A stretch of DNA of 64,000 nt from a virus, in IMG/VR virus record IMGVR_UViG_3300034110_001237, positions 97,698 through 161,697 of that record, one strand, 5' to 3'. Positions 1-8,279 of this stretch are shown here, piece after piece. Positions within the stretch are counted from its first letter, which is position 1, and the number at the start of each line of letters is the position of its first letter. The translations under genes were made by a program, and so were the position numbers. The notes beneath the pieces are model-generated. The model was not told the origin of the DNA. It did no database searches and saw only the letters and a program-made list of their open reading frames with translations.

Positions 1-1
1 C

Positions 2-29
2 TTGATTTTTCATCCTACTATGTTATAAT
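2..29 (+). promoter_or_regulatory. sigma-70-like promoter
   Basis: TTGATT (2-7), 16 bp, TATAAT (24-29), upstream of the gene at 58. Confidence 0.7.
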
Positions 30-57
30 GGCCTTCTTAATTAGGGAGGTCATTGTC

Positions 58-549
58 ATGTCGAACAATCATGAAATCGAAAATCTTGAAGATAAAATTT
101 TCACGACCTTACGCCGTAATGGGAATTATGCCATTCCTAAAAATGCGGTGAATATTTACGCACCTATCCTTTCATTGCTTACCAAGATGAGCGAAAATGG
201 TTTCGTTGTTCAGACAGAATCTCCTAATAAATTCATTTTTACAGCTACTGATAAATTGTCGCCTACCATTGTGGTTCGTGGTGTGACTGCAGACAAAGTT
301 CGCACTGGTTATCACCTTTGCCGTAAGAAGACCGATGATGTTGTGTCCAAAGTGAATGCTCGTAACCTTGAAGTCTATGCTAAAGATGTAGACTTTCTGG
401 GTGTCGTTTGTTCGGTGGAAACAAAAGAAGTGGCTGCTAATCTATGGGAACGTCTCACCTTTAAGAAAAATGGTGTTAAAACAGTAATTAAGTTCAAATA
501 TAAGACACTGGTTGTAGCACCTGATACCGAATTGATGAAAGTTCGGTAG
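58..549 (+). CDS. hypothetical protein, 163 aa
   Basis: Not recognised. The ATG at 58 was chosen over the upstream in-frame ATG at 28 because a strong AGGGAGGT lies 7 nt before it and the ATG at 28 overlaps the -10 box. It is a soluble, charged protein with an acidic, coiled N-terminus (MSNNHEIENLED) and a mixed alpha/beta body. It forms its own transcription unit between a promoter at 2-29 and a terminator at 588-616. Confidence 0.85.
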   Translation: MSNNHEIENLEDKIFTTLRRNGNYAIPKNAVNIYAPILSLLTKMSENGFVVQTESPNKFIFTATDKLSPTIVVRGVTADKVRTGYHLCRKKTDDVVSKVNARNLEVYAKDVDFLGVVCSVETKEVAANLWERLTFKKNGVKTVIKFKYKTLVVAPDTELMKVR

Positions 550-587
550 ATATCCTACTCATCAACCAACCGTCTATAACATCACTA

Positions 588-616
588 ACAAGCACTTCGG
601 TGCTTGTTTTTTTTGA
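588..616 (+). terminator. intrinsic terminator
   Basis: AACAAGCAC-TTCG-GTGCTTG hairpin with UUCG loop and a run of eight T. Confidence 0.9.
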
Positions 617-655
617 AAGTAGCTTTATACTATTTTTAATTTGTGGAGGTTGCCA

Positions 656-976
656 TTGCTTAAATTTGCTGTATTGTTGAGTTGTTTCACCTTTCTATCT
701 GGTTGTGGTGGTGATACCATCATTAGTGAGAATCCGCGTGAATTTATTGTCTTAGAATATGATAAGCCTTATGGCTTCAGCGTTACACTTGAAGACGTGA
801 TTACTCATGAAATATACAAAGATGTTCCTGTTTCGACATCTTGTGACGACTATCCAAAGTTGAAAATTGACTCCATCTGGTCATTCCCTGTCACCACCTA
901 TGTGGACAACTCAGGAAAATCCTATTCGGTGGTTGATGCTAGTGATTTGTGCGATAAACTAGAAAAAATGCTGTAA
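656..976 (+). CDS. small lipoprotein, TTG start, 106 aa
   Basis: The start is TTG at 656, 6 nt after GGAGG; the in-frame TTG at 641 lies upstream of that SD. The N-terminus (MLKFAVLLSCFTFLSGCGG) is a lipoprotein signal peptide with lipobox LSGC, so the mature protein should be lipidated and envelope-anchored. The remainder is about 88 residues with one further Cys pair region (TSCDDY, DLCDKL). No family recognised. Confidence 0.85.
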   Translation: MLKFAVLLSCFTFLSGCGGDTIISENPREFIVLEYDKPYGFSVTLEDVITHEIYKDVPVSTSCDDYPKLKIDSIWSFPVTTYVDNSGKSYSVVDASDLCDKLEKML

Positions 977-1031
977 AACCTTCTCAATTTCTGTTATACT
1001 TAGGCATTCTTCATGATAAAGGATGTCTATT

Positions 1032-1709
1032 ATGACTTCGCTTGATACAGCATCATTGTTTTCTGTCGCAAGGCTTAAAACTCGGTTAAATCGAGAAAAC
1101 CTTTCAGAATTCATTCCATCTTCGTTCGTTTTTCAATCAGTCTCCATCATTGTCATGGTTCTTGCTTTTATCTATGGTATGAGCATTGATAGTCGTAAAA
1201 TCATAGTATTCAGTGCATTCAATGGGATTGCTTCCATTCTATTGTTCGGTTTGGTGTTATGGATGACTAAAATTAAAACGTTGCCTGATCGCTATTACAG
1301 TTGGTCTACTGCCATCAATTATGTGGGAGCAGTGTTTTCCATTCCTTATCTGATTTTTATTGACTATGAAGCTGTATTGGCATTTTCGACGATCTTCTTT
1401 TTCATCAACATTTTCAACCTTTGTGTTCTTCTTCATATTTTGAATTTTCGGTCTAATCATCACCACAGTTGGAATGCTCTTCGTCAAGTTACCGAATCGA
1501 AGAAAGGCTTCAAATTCAAGCTGACAATGGGGCTACGCCTTCATATGATTATGCCTATTGGTTTGATCAGTATTCATTTTGAAAGTATCACTATCAATCA
1601 TGTCGAACATGATTTGTACTATCTAACTAAACATTTCAAAGAATATGGACTAGACTTGTCTTCGGTTACTGATGATGATTTAAAACTTTGGGAAATGATT
1701 AACTATTGA
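1032..1709 (+). CDS. four-TM membrane protein with C-terminal soluble domain (paralog 1 of 3)
   Basis: The start at 1032 has AAGGA 8 nt upstream. Four hydrophobic segments (roughly residues 25-45, 53-75, 87-108, 115-135) are followed by about 90 soluble residues. The C-terminus (DDLKLWEMINY) matches the same position in the genes at 1727 and 2486 (EDAMVMQMYCV, DDLKVVEMATY), and the three share overall architecture, so they are tandem paralogs. Function unknown; inner-membrane location inferred. A TATACT box at 995-1000 lies upstream. Confidence 0.88.
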   Translation: MTSLDTASLFSVARLKTRLNRENLSEFIPSSFVFQSVSIIVMVLAFIYGMSIDSRKIIVFSAFNGIASILLFGLVLWMTKIKTLPDRYYSWSTAINYVGAVFSIPYLIFIDYEAVLAFSTIFFFINIFNLCVLLHILNFRSNHHHSWNALRQVTESKKGFKFKLTMGLRLHMIMPIGLISIHFESITINHVEHDLYYLTKHFKEYGLDLSSVTDDDLKLWEMINY

Positions 1710-1726
1710 TTAAAATCAGGTGGTTT

Positions 1727-2395
1727 ATGACTAATATTTTATTTTTTACACAACGTATGCTGGTCGCTTACACCTTTGGTTTTATGGGCATTCTGTGCTC
1801 TATTCTTATCGCGGCTTTACAGATAACAAAGATATCTGCTAGCGGTGATGTGCTATGGCTTTTATTGGCGTGTGGTTTTGCAGTGGCTGTATTTGTGGTT
1901 TATCTGGATAGCCGTCCAGTTCTTGACAATATTAATTACTATTCAAAATATGCCATGTTTAATTATGTGTTTAGTTTATATGTTGTGGCTCATTCAGTTA
2001 TCATGATTGGATCAAGTCAATTGTTTATACTGTTACCTGCCATGTTGCTAAGTGTTTTCAATATTTTCTTGTTTTCTAAAATCCATCATGGTCTTTCTGA
2101 ACACTTGATTATTCCAAGACTTCAACAATTATATAAGTTATTGCCAGAAATGCATAATGTTAATATTGATTTTGACTATACTTTTTTACGAAAAACAGAT
2201 CTTTTGATTTTTGAAAGAAGATTCTTTAAAATCATGACAACAATGGGTGAATTGCTTTTTGACGGCCATTATCTTTACTTGAACGGCTATAAGTATGAAG
2301 TCGATGCTTTTGTGGATGGATTTAAAGCTTGCTCTATCGACATTAACAGTTCAACACCAGAAGATGCTATGGTTATGCAAATGTATTGTGTATAA
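1727..2395 (+). CDS. four-TM membrane protein (paralog 2 of 3)
   Basis: Starts 17 nt after the stop of the previous gene; ATG at 1727 is preceded by AGGTGG. Four TM segments, then a soluble C-terminal region with the strand-like GHYLYLNGYKYEVDAF followed by the family tail EDAMVMQMYCV. Same plan as the neighbours at 1032 and 2486. Function unknown. Confidence 0.88.
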   Translation: MTNILFFTQRMLVAYTFGFMGILCSILIAALQITKISASGDVLWLLLACGFAVAVFVVYLDSRPVLDNINYYSKYAMFNYVFSLYVVAHSVIMIGSSQLFILLPAMLLSVFNIFLFSKIHHGLSEHLIIPRLQQLYKLLPEMHNVNIDFDYTFLRKTDLLIFERRFFKIMTTMGELLFDGHYLYLNGYKYEVDAFVDGFKACSIDINSSTPEDAMVMQMYCV

Positions 2396-2485
2396 TTGTA
2401 GCTTAATAAGTCATTTTTAGCTGTCTTATTTCTTTTCAATAGTGTATAATCAACATATATTTGAATCAACGCCATGAGGTGTTTT

Positions 2486-3178
2486 ATGAAAGCATTACAG
2501 TATTTGAAACAAATCACACCCTTGTTTATTATGCGGCAATACAACTTGTCCGCATTTTTGGTTTTGTTATGTTCATGTTTTGGCATGTATCTCACCATGT
2601 CACATATGGAACTTGGTGGTAATAAGTTCTTTATCATTGTTGGAGGTGTAACCTTAGTGACACTGGGGTTCGCTTTTGTCCTTCATGCGATGAATTACTT
2701 TGCTATGCCGCCTGACCGCTTCTATTCAGATTGGTCTTGGATGAATTATATTTTGGCTGGTGTTGTGTTGTTGTCAACTCTCACCATTCCAGAAGAAAGC
2801 CTTGTTAACTATTTGATTATTTTTTCTATTGCTATTCTCAACTTGTGTCTGTTTATGTCAAGCATGCAATTTAGAAGCACATATTCAACTGAAATCACTA
2901 AACTGCGAAAATTGTTTCCTGATGAAAAACAGTTCATGTTTGATTTTGACTTTGATTTTTCACGAGATTTTAAGGGCGTTGTCAATAAGAAAAAAGTAAA
3001 CTTTGGTATTTGTCTCTTAACAAATTCAGGTAAAATTGTTTTGGCGGGTGATAATTTTTATTTTGATGACAAACCTTATTCCGCTGATAAACTGGCAAAG
3101 GATCTTAAAGAATGTGAATTGAGTTTTAACAAGGCCAGTAAAGATGATTTGAAAGTTGTTGAAATGGCAACCTATTAA
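2486..3178 (+). CDS. four-TM membrane protein (paralog 3 of 3)
   Basis: ATG at 2486 with GAGGT 5 nt upstream (the in-frame ATG at 2474 overlaps this SD). Four TM helices, then a soluble domain with an Asp/Phe-rich stretch (FDFDFDFSRDF), the conserved strand GDNFYFDDKPY and the tail DDLKVVEMATY. Third copy of the tandem family at 1.0-3.2 kb. No functional assignment. Confidence 0.88.
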   Translation: MKALQYLKQITPLFIMRQYNLSAFLVLLCSCFGMYLTMSHMELGGNKFFIIVGGVTLVTLGFAFVLHAMNYFAMPPDRFYSDWSWMNYILAGVVLLSTLTIPEESLVNYLIIFSIAILNLCLFMSSMQFRSTYSTEITKLRKLFPDEKQFMFDFDFDFSRDFKGVVNKKKVNFGICLLTNSGKIVLAGDNFYFDDKPYSADKLAKDLKECELSFNKASKDDLKVVEMATY

Positions 3179-3235
3179 TTCGCTAGTTTTATTGCTCTAT
3201 TTACTGTATAATTTAGAAAATTTGGAGAGAGTTAG

Positions 3236-3745
3236 ATGTCAGATAAACCTGCTAAAATTGTTCCTTATGTTCCTCATTATGCTCGTGGTGGCAATGAAGT
3301 GTTGATGGAGCAAGAACGCACCTTTTATGACCGTAGTGGTAATCATGCTTTGGTCACCAGTGTGGTTTATCGAGACAAGAAAGGTGGCATTCATCAAGAA
3401 GATATTCGTGTTAAATGGATTAATATTAAACCAGCCGTTAAGATCGAAAAACCCAAGGTAACGGTTGAACGTGTATTCATTAGCTTAATGGTATGCAGTA
3501 ATGGCTTGTTCTTTTACACAACACTGCAGATGTCTGATGGTCGCCGTGAAACGCCATCACATAGTAAAGAGCTTTATCGTGCTCTTTACGACATTGCCAC
3601 ATGGGCCAATACCTTTGACATTGAACCAGATGTTTACTTGTCAAATGAGTATGTTTCCGAAACTGATGTGCAGGCGGCTTACAAAGAAATTAAACGCATG
3701 GTTGAGCGATTGAAAATGTCTCGCAACCAAAAAAGCTACTTTTAA
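3236..3745 (+). CDS. hypothetical protein, 169 aa
   Basis: Not recognised. ATG is preceded by GGAGAGAG, and a TATAAT box (3207-3212) lies just upstream. Soluble, basic N-half (MSDKPAKIVPYVPHYARGG), with a beta-rich middle and a basic helical C-terminus (IKRMVERLKMSRNQKSYF). It heads a short cluster with the two small paralogs that follow. Confidence 0.85.
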   Translation: MSDKPAKIVPYVPHYARGGNEVLMEQERTFYDRSGNHALVTSVVYRDKKGGIHQEDIRVKWINIKPAVKIEKPKVTVERVFISLMVCSNGLFFYTTLQMSDGRRETPSHSKELYRALYDIATWANTFDIEPDVYLSNEYVSETDVQAAYKEIKRMVERLKMSRNQKSYF

Positions 3746-3759
3746 TTGAGGTTTTAATT

Positions 3760-4038
3760 ATGTCAAAAATCAACGGTTTTATGGAATGGTTTAAAATGTC
3801 GTATCCTACTCGCAATGTAGAATCTCTTCGTCGTCGGGCATCTAGCTTAACTATTCGGTTGAGTGATTACGCTCAAAATAATTATGGCACTCACTCTGCT
3901 GACCGCATGGAGAGTGTTGTAAAAACCAGTTGGAATGTCCTAACAGGGATGAACCTTATTCCTGAGAAGGATAAGGTTTTTCATTTGAAAGGTCTTATCA
4001 AAATTTTGAAAATGAATACTAAGATGAATGGCTGCTGA
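3760..4038 (+). CDS. small helical protein (paralog of next gene)
   Basis: GAGG upstream of the ATG, 14 nt after the previous stop. All-helical, basic, 92 aa. It aligns with the next gene: both have an N-terminal hydrophobic WFK/YFK helix, NVE[SD]L at about residue 20, a long helix, and end in a [FH]LK-x-[LM]IK-x-LK basic helix. Function unknown; tandem duplication is evident. Confidence 0.85.
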   Translation: MSKINGFMEWFKMSYPTRNVESLRRRASSLTIRLSDYAQNNYGTHSADRMESVVKTSWNVLTGMNLIPEKDKVFHLKGLIKILKMNTKMNGC

Positions 4039-4040
4039 TT

Positions 4041-4304
4041 ATGTTTAAATCCTTGTTGAAGTATTTTAAAGCATCCAATAACGTCGAAGACCTTCTTTCA
4101 GAAGCGACACGTCTTATTGGAGCCATTGAGTCGCGTTTGTATTCTCAGGAAACCCGCGAAGGTTACCTCAATTCCATGAAAACATTGAAAACATCAAGGG
4201 AAATGCTGCAAATTCTTAACGAATCGAGTGAAGAACAGCAAGTTATTTTCTTGAAAAAAATGATCAAACGGTTGAAACCGATTAGTAAAATGAAACGGTT
4301 TTGA
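4041..4304 (+). CDS. small helical protein (paralog of previous gene)
   Basis: Begins 2 nt after the previous stop, so probably translationally coupled. 87 aa, helical, with NVEDL near residue 16 and a Lys-rich C-terminus (FLKKMIKRLKPISKMKRF). Clear tandem paralog of the gene at 3760. Function not recognised. Confidence 0.85.
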   Translation: MFKSLLKYFKASNNVEDLLSEATRLIGAIESRLYSQETREGYLNSMKTLKTSREMLQILNESSEEQQVIFLKKMIKRLKPISKMKRF

Positions 4305-4320
4305 CGGATTTTAAAAGTTG

Positions 4321-4349
4321 TTGCATTTTTTCATTTTTTCTGTTATAAT
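4321..4349 (+). promoter_or_regulatory. sigma-70-like promoter
   Basis: TTGCAT (4321-4326), 17 bp, TATAAT (4344-4349). Confidence 0.7.
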
Positions 4350-4392
4350 CCGTCATCACGTTACACCGTTGTACTGCCTGAAGGAACCTTCT

Positions 4393-4923
4393 ATGAAATC
4401 ACCAGAACTAACAAAATTAAAGATTCTCATTGATGTATTGAAAGATAAACATAATGATTACTACGAAAAGTACAGTGGTCATGATTTTCTAGCACATGCC
4501 GATGAAGATGATAATTCTGATACTATTTCTTATTTGATGGAGCATGTCCGAAAACTTAAAGTGACTGACAAGAAATATCCAGCTTATTTACAATATTGTT
4601 ATGCGATCTTTAAAGAATTACAAGCTTCTGTTAGATCAGATCTTGAAATTGCTAAACTTACTTATTCTGATCTCATTTATCAAAGCCTCACTGACAATTC
4701 ATCAGACCGTTTATTTCTTGTTGAGTCTTCGATCCATCAACCTGAAAAACTGGATGAATTGTATTCAGTTATTAAGAATGATACAAATGAAAAGTTGTCC
4801 GATGTTGTTCTTGGTGTTATTGACAATTATAAGATCTTTGAAGAAGATCGAAAACGTAGATTGTCCAATATCAATTCATACTTTAACTATTTTTCTAAGT
4901 GTTTTGATGATTTGAAAAAATGA
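4393..4923 (+). CDS. hypothetical acidic helical protein, 176 aa
   Basis: The start at 4393 follows AAGGAA and lies downstream of the promoter at 4321-4349; the longer reading frame to 4318 runs through the promoter and is rejected. Acidic, Lys/Asp/Tyr-rich, predicted almost all helical. No family recognised. A structured RNA region follows directly after the stop. Confidence 0.85.
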   Translation: MKSPELTKLKILIDVLKDKHNDYYEKYSGHDFLAHADEDDNSDTISYLMEHVRKLKVTDKKYPAYLQYCYAIFKELQASVRSDLEIAKLTYSDLIYQSLTDNSSDRLFLVESSIHQPEKLDELYSVIKNDTNEKLSDVVLGVIDNYKIFEEDRKRRLSNINSYFNYFSKCFDDLKK

Positions 4924-5081
4924 GCTTGATCGCCCGTATCCCTGTATGGTTAAGACGATTAGGTAATAGTCCGGTGGCTACCTCGCCAGTAATGGCTTAA
5001 TAGACGACTGATTGGTGTCGGCAAATCCGGTAAGATGGTGTAAGACTGTCAAAGAAAGAAGACCTTTGGGTCTTTTTTTTT
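4924..5081 (+). ncRNA. putative structured RNA with terminator
   Basis: About 135 nt without an ORF, richer in GC than its surroundings and ending in a good terminator. Local hairpins visible: CCGTA/TATGG, GCCA-GTAA-TGGC (GNRA-like tetraloop) and CGAC/GTCG. The string GGTTAAGACGATTAGGT resembles the conserved junction GATTAAAACG-STTAGGTG of the RNAs at 15.6-16.0 kb. No own promoter seen; it may be a 3' UTR-derived RNA. Confidence 0.5.
5059..5081 (+). terminator. intrinsic terminator
   Basis: AGACC-TTTG-GGTCT hairpin and a long T-run. Confidence 0.85.
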
Positions 5082-5123
5082 ATTTTTTTTGCGTTACAAT
5101 TAAGCAATAACCCCTATATAGAT

Positions 5124-5969
5124 ATGAATAATTACTTAAAAACATCACTGGCTTTTTCTGTTTTCTTAGCTTCGTTGATCACTCATGCTGACTACCAAGT
5201 CAATTACTTTCTTGATAAGAAAGACATCAACTTTACCAATACTCCAGTTGTTGGAGAGTGGTTATCAACCACACCATCTTACAGCGAGTGGACATACGTT
5301 GGTGACTATTTTGACTGTCAGTCAGCCTTGCCAACTATTGAAACGCAAGACGAAGGTGTTCAGTTTACACAAACTCTATCAGATTGCTCCAGAAACAGAA
5401 CACGATCTGTTCAACAACGAGAGCAAAACGATCAAACACATGCCTACCGAAATGTTGGTACTCCTGTTGATGAAAATGAAGATGAAAAAAACTTAACATA
5501 CACTCAACAATTAATAGGAACCAGTCCAGCTTTCACACTTAATTTTGGAGCTGGTCGATATACTGCAACTGGTAGTACATTGGTTGGTTCTTATGCTCGA
5601 ACAAATTCTGGAATATCTATTGGTTCAACTATCTTGAATGAAAATGGTGCCAGAGTGCTTTTATATTTTACCTCTCCTGCTCAATATCCTGCACTTCAAA
5701 GCTGTATACTCAGGTATGGCATCACTTCAACAACAGGTTGGACACCGGGCGGTATCACACCCCCAACAGCCTATGACGATGTTCAAAAATATAACTATAT
5801 TGATCTCTATAATGGAAGCACATTATACAAACGTTATAGCCTTTCAGGTTCCAATATAAACTCAGCCGAGACTGGTTATTACCGTGATATTTCAGCCACT
5901 TGCTCTGATATGTCGGCATTCTACGACAATACTTCATTTTTCAGTAAAGCTGTATTCCGTAAACACTGA
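5124..5969 (+). CDS. secreted surface protein, 281 aa
   Basis: A Sec signal peptide (residues 1-22, ending LITHA) is followed by DYQVNYFLDKKDINF, an N-terminal signature shared by secreted proteins at 11608, 21434, 24350 and 43831. Next come Trp/Cys-rich repeats of the type WxxxGxxxDC and FTQTLSDCSRNRTRSVQQRE; similar motifs are familiar in surface and phage proteins of Vibrio-like bacteria (from memory). Beta-rich throughout. Likely exported or displayed; function unknown. The RBS is weak. Confidence 0.85.
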   Translation: MNNYLKTSLAFSVFLASLITHADYQVNYFLDKKDINFTNTPVVGEWLSTTPSYSEWTYVGDYFDCQSALPTIETQDEGVQFTQTLSDCSRNRTRSVQQREQNDQTHAYRNVGTPVDENEDEKNLTYTQQLIGTSPAFTLNFGAGRYTATGSTLVGSYARTNSGISIGSTILNENGARVLLYFTSPAQYPALQSCILRYGITSTTGWTPGGITPPTAYDDVQKYNYIDLYNGSTLYKRYSLSGSNINSAETGYYRDISATCSDMSAFYDNTSFFSKAVFRKH

Positions 5970-5985
5970 TTAAATTTTGAACAAA

Positions 5986-6012
5986 AAAAAGACCTTCGAA
6001 AAGGTCTTTTTA
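5986..6012. terminator. bidirectional terminator
   Basis: AAAAAGACCTT-CGAA-AAGGTCTTTTT between convergent genes at 5124 (+) and 6026 (-). Confidence 0.88.
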
Positions 6013-6025
6013 ATTAACAATGATT

Positions 6026-6613
6026 TTATTGATTTTGAAACTTGTCCCATTCTTCTTTGATAGTTTCCGAATCAACAAAGACGGCAAGGTTTTCATAGAC
6101 CACATCGTTAATCTTGATATTGCGATCTCGACCCACTGACATACCTAGAATAGCTGACTTGTCTGCAGAGTAGACTGGCCCACCTGACATACCACCAATC
6201 GTTCGAGAATCACTAATCGCATAACGGCCATCTTTAAATTCAACTTCGTCTTGAATGAACTTACCACGCAGTTCAACTGTCAGACCGTTGTCTTTTGGCC
6301 CCACATGAATGACTTCTTCATCGGCTTTTGGATTTCGCCATTCAATCGCTGGATTGAACTTATCGTTGGGCTTGTTCTTGAAGAATACCAGATCAACAGT
6401 ATCACTGACATACTCAGGATCTGCTGGGTATTTGTTATGCTTGGCGGTTACAGCATATTCACTATTCCATTGAATATAGCTTGCACTAATCACTTTACCG
6501 TCTTGTAGATCAGTGATTTTTTTGTAATTGCTGTTAGGGGCAGAACTGCAGGCAGTTACCAGTGCAACACACGCCATCACCAGAATCATTTTCAGCATTT
6601 TCAGCATTTTCAT
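6026..6613 (-). CDS. chymotrypsin-fold serine protease lipoprotein, 195 aa
   Basis: Lipoprotein signal peptide with lipobox VTAC-S, so a membrane-anchored periplasmic or outer-membrane protein. The mature part has the marks of a trypsin-like protease: His in VTAKHNKY, Asp in TVDLVFF, and Ser in GGMSGGPVYS. A full triad is therefore likely. ATG at 6613 is preferred over a TTG two codons upstream (GGAGA at 9 nt). It is the only one of three related lipoproteins here (others at 18355 and 19140) that keeps His, Asp and Ser. Substrate unknown. Confidence 0.82.
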   Translation of the reverse strand: MKMLKMLKMILVMACVALVTACSSAPNSNYKKITDLQDGKVISASYIQWNSEYAVTAKHNKYPADPEYVSDTVDLVFFKNKPNDKFNPAIEWRNPKADEEVIHVGPKDNGLTVELRGKFIQDEVEFKDGRYAISDSRTIGGMSGGPVYSADKSAILGMSVGRDRNIKINDVVYENLAVFVDSETIKEEWDKFQNQ

Positions 6614-6760
6614 GAACAATCGTCTCCGTTTAAATTTCCATTATTATATTATAAATTGAACAAAAACACAATGTTAATGTGATTACATTCCTTAATATTG
6701 ATGTTTTCATAAATGATTATTATTATCAACAAGTTATGTCTTCATAACATTAAAAATAAA

Positions 6761-6789
6761 TTGACTTCTTAGTTTCTATTTGTTATTAT
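6761..6789 (+). promoter_or_regulatory. sigma-70-like promoter for tRNA-like RNA
   Basis: TTGACT (6761-6766), 17 bp, TATTAT (6784-6789). The start predicted about 7 nt downstream coincides with the 5' end of the tRNA-like acceptor stem. Confidence 0.75.
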
Positions 6790-6794
6790 TGAGC

Positions 6795-6890
6795 CACTAG
6801 ATAGAGATGACGATGGAATCGCCTCACAGAAAGGTTAGATCATCTTTAGGTTCAGCGGCGATTGGTTGGGTTCGAGTCCCAGATCTAGTG
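6795..6890 (+). ncRNA. tRNA-like RNA with pseudoknot body
   Basis: The 5' end CACTAGAT (6795-6802) is perfectly complementary to ATCTAGTG (6883-6890), giving an 8-bp acceptor stem. A canonical T-arm TTGGG-TTCGAGT-CCCAG lies at 6866-6882. The body does not give a clean cloverleaf: AGATGA (6805-6810) pairs with TCATCT (6840-6845), and AATCGCC (6817-6823) pairs with GGCGATT (6857-6863). These helices interleave and so form a pseudoknot. CCA is not encoded. A strong promoter and terminator (6893-6924) make this a dedicated RNA gene. An aberrant class II tRNA is the alternative reading. Confidence 0.7.
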
Positions 6891-6892
6891 TG

Positions 6893-6924
6893 AGGACTTA
6901 CAATTATGTGAGTCCTTTTTTTTT
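6893..6924 (+). terminator. intrinsic terminator of tRNA-like RNA
   Basis: AGGACT...AGTCCT hairpin followed by eight or more T. Confidence 0.85.
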
Positions 6925-6935
6925 GGAGATTTTCT

Positions 6936-7562
6936 ATGGAATCATTAAATAAACAGTATTGCAAAGCGTCTTTGGTCGTTTTGCTAATTGTTTTGATTTC
7001 TTTTTGTATTAATTCTATGGTGCTCAATCCTTTCGAAGAAGCTCCCTATATCTTTCGCATTCTATATGCTGTCACTGCAGCTCTGGTAGTGTTGGTTCTT
7101 TTCAAGTCAAGAACATTACTGGTGCAGCTTGATTTTTTTAGTCTTACAAAATATCTCTTCTCATTTGTATTCGCCATTACCTTTTTCTCAGGAATCATGA
7201 CAATCTTCAACCCACAAATAACGCAACTTATTGTGGCTAAAAAATATGACGACTATTCCGTGCAGATTAAAACCGAAGATCGTTATCAACCCATTTATTA
7301 CTATTTTGCAGTCGCTCAACAAAAAAATAATGTCAAATATTTAGTCAATTTTGAAAAAAATGGGGTAATTGATAATTTTATTTATCTGGATGATAAAGGG
7401 CTTGATGCTTTAACCAATATCATGAAAGTCTCCAAAGATAAAAATCTTATTGAACTGTATGATACGCTCAATAAAGATGGTAAGATTAGTAAGAAAGAGG
7501 CTAAACAGATATTGCTTTACCTTACGACCTTTGGAGTGACCTATGAAAAACAACCTTTTTAA
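6936..7562 (+). CDS. membrane protein, three TM plus soluble C-domain, 208 aa
   Basis: TTGGAG precedes the ATG. Three hydrophobic helices (about 10-32, 40-57, 68-90) are followed by a soluble domain of about 110 residues ending in LNKDGKISKKEAKQILLYL, which superficially resembles an EF-hand loop but lacks the full ligand pattern. Overlaps the next gene by 20 nt, suggesting coupling. No family recognised. Confidence 0.85.
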   Translation: MESLNKQYCKASLVVLLIVLISFCINSMVLNPFEEAPYIFRILYAVTAALVVLVLFKSRTLLVQLDFFSLTKYLFSFVFAITFFSGIMTIFNPQITQLIVAKKYDDYSVQIKTEDRYQPIYYYFAVAQQKNNVKYLVNFEKNGVIDNFIYLDDKGLDALTNIMKVSKDKNLIELYDTLNKDGKISKKEAKQILLYLTTFGVTYEKQPF

Positions 7563-7827
7563 GCGGTTTTACAAAAGATTTGAGCATTACTTTACAACTG
7601 ATGAAGAACGCGACCCTTGCCCATCTTGTGGTGGTTGTATGCGTCATCGTTTACATGAAGACAGTGGTATGTCGGCAGAAGCTAAGTTTGGTTGTCTCAA
7701 ATGTGGTTACACTGAGTTTCGTGGTGGCACTGGCAGTGAAATATGGTTGGAAAAAATTTATTTTGCAAGACAAAAAAATTTATATTTGAGAAAAAAGTAT
7801 TCAATTATTGTAAAATATGATGTATAG
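7543..7827 (+). CDS. zinc-ribbon protein, 94 aa
   Basis: Overlaps the end of the preceding gene by 20 nt, with its GGAG inside that gene. Two Cys pairs, CPSCGG (about residues 26-31) and CLKCGY (about 51-56), form a zinc ribbon between a basic N-terminus and a basic, aromatic C-terminus. This fold is common in small phage nucleic-acid-binding or adaptor proteins. The exact role cannot be read from sequence. Confidence 0.85.
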   Translation: MKNNLFKRFYKRFEHYFTTDEERDPCPSCGGCMRHRLHEDSGMSAEAKFGCLKCGYTEFRGGTGSEIWLEKIYFARQKNLYLRKKYSIIVKYDV

Positions 7828-7863
7828 TAACAATCACACATACTTGTCAATGGAGATTTAATC

Positions 7864-8208
7864 ATGGGTAATAAAAATAAACCACAACGTTTTGAAGGCT
7901 TCTGGTGGTCAGAACGTGAACCGCACTTCCCAAAGCCTGTTAGTTCCGATGTAGCGTTTGAAGGCAAAGCCGCTGTGGTTGAAGCACTCGAAAAACTGGA
8001 AAAAAATATTTATACTCATAAAGATCGTGCTGGCACTTGTGTTTACTTTAAGGGTTGGTCTAACTGCCGGTGTTGTGGTGCAGAAAATGGTTCAGCAGAG
8101 TTTTCTTATAAGAACTGGAAATGGCCTGATGGGTTGTCTCATTATGTTAAAGTGCATAATGTGAAACCTTCTGATGACTTCTTGAAAGATGTGTTGCATA
8201 TTGGTTAA
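7864..8208 (+). CDS. conserved-type phage protein with CxxC/HxxxH motif, 114 aa
   Basis: ATG follows GGAG. It begins with an aromatic FEGFWWSEREPHFPKP block. Further on GWSNCRCCG, WKWPDGLSHYVKVHNVKP and a PSDDF end resemble a small metal-binding protein family seen in many large phages (recalled, not searched). Cys and His residues (CRCC, HYVKVH) could bind zinc. Function unknown. Confidence 0.85.
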   Translation: MGNKNKPQRFEGFWWSEREPHFPKPVSSDVAFEGKAAVVEALEKLEKNIYTHKDRAGTCVYFKGWSNCRCCGAENGSAEFSYKNWKWPDGLSHYVKVHNVKPSDDFLKDVLHIG

Positions 8209-8226
8209 GTTTTGTTCCTGACAATC

Positions 8227-8255
8227 TTGATTGTTTGTTCTCAAAATGGTATAAT
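8227..8255 (+). promoter_or_regulatory. sigma-70-like promoter
   Basis: TTGATT (8227-8232), 17 bp, TATAAT (8250-8255). Confidence 0.75.
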
Positions 8256-8279
8256 ATCTTATCATTTTGAGGATAGACC

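Noticed and set aside
7398-7470. EF-hand calcium site in the 6936 protein
   Set aside because: Only part of the ligand pattern (LNKDGKISKKEA); helix context poor.
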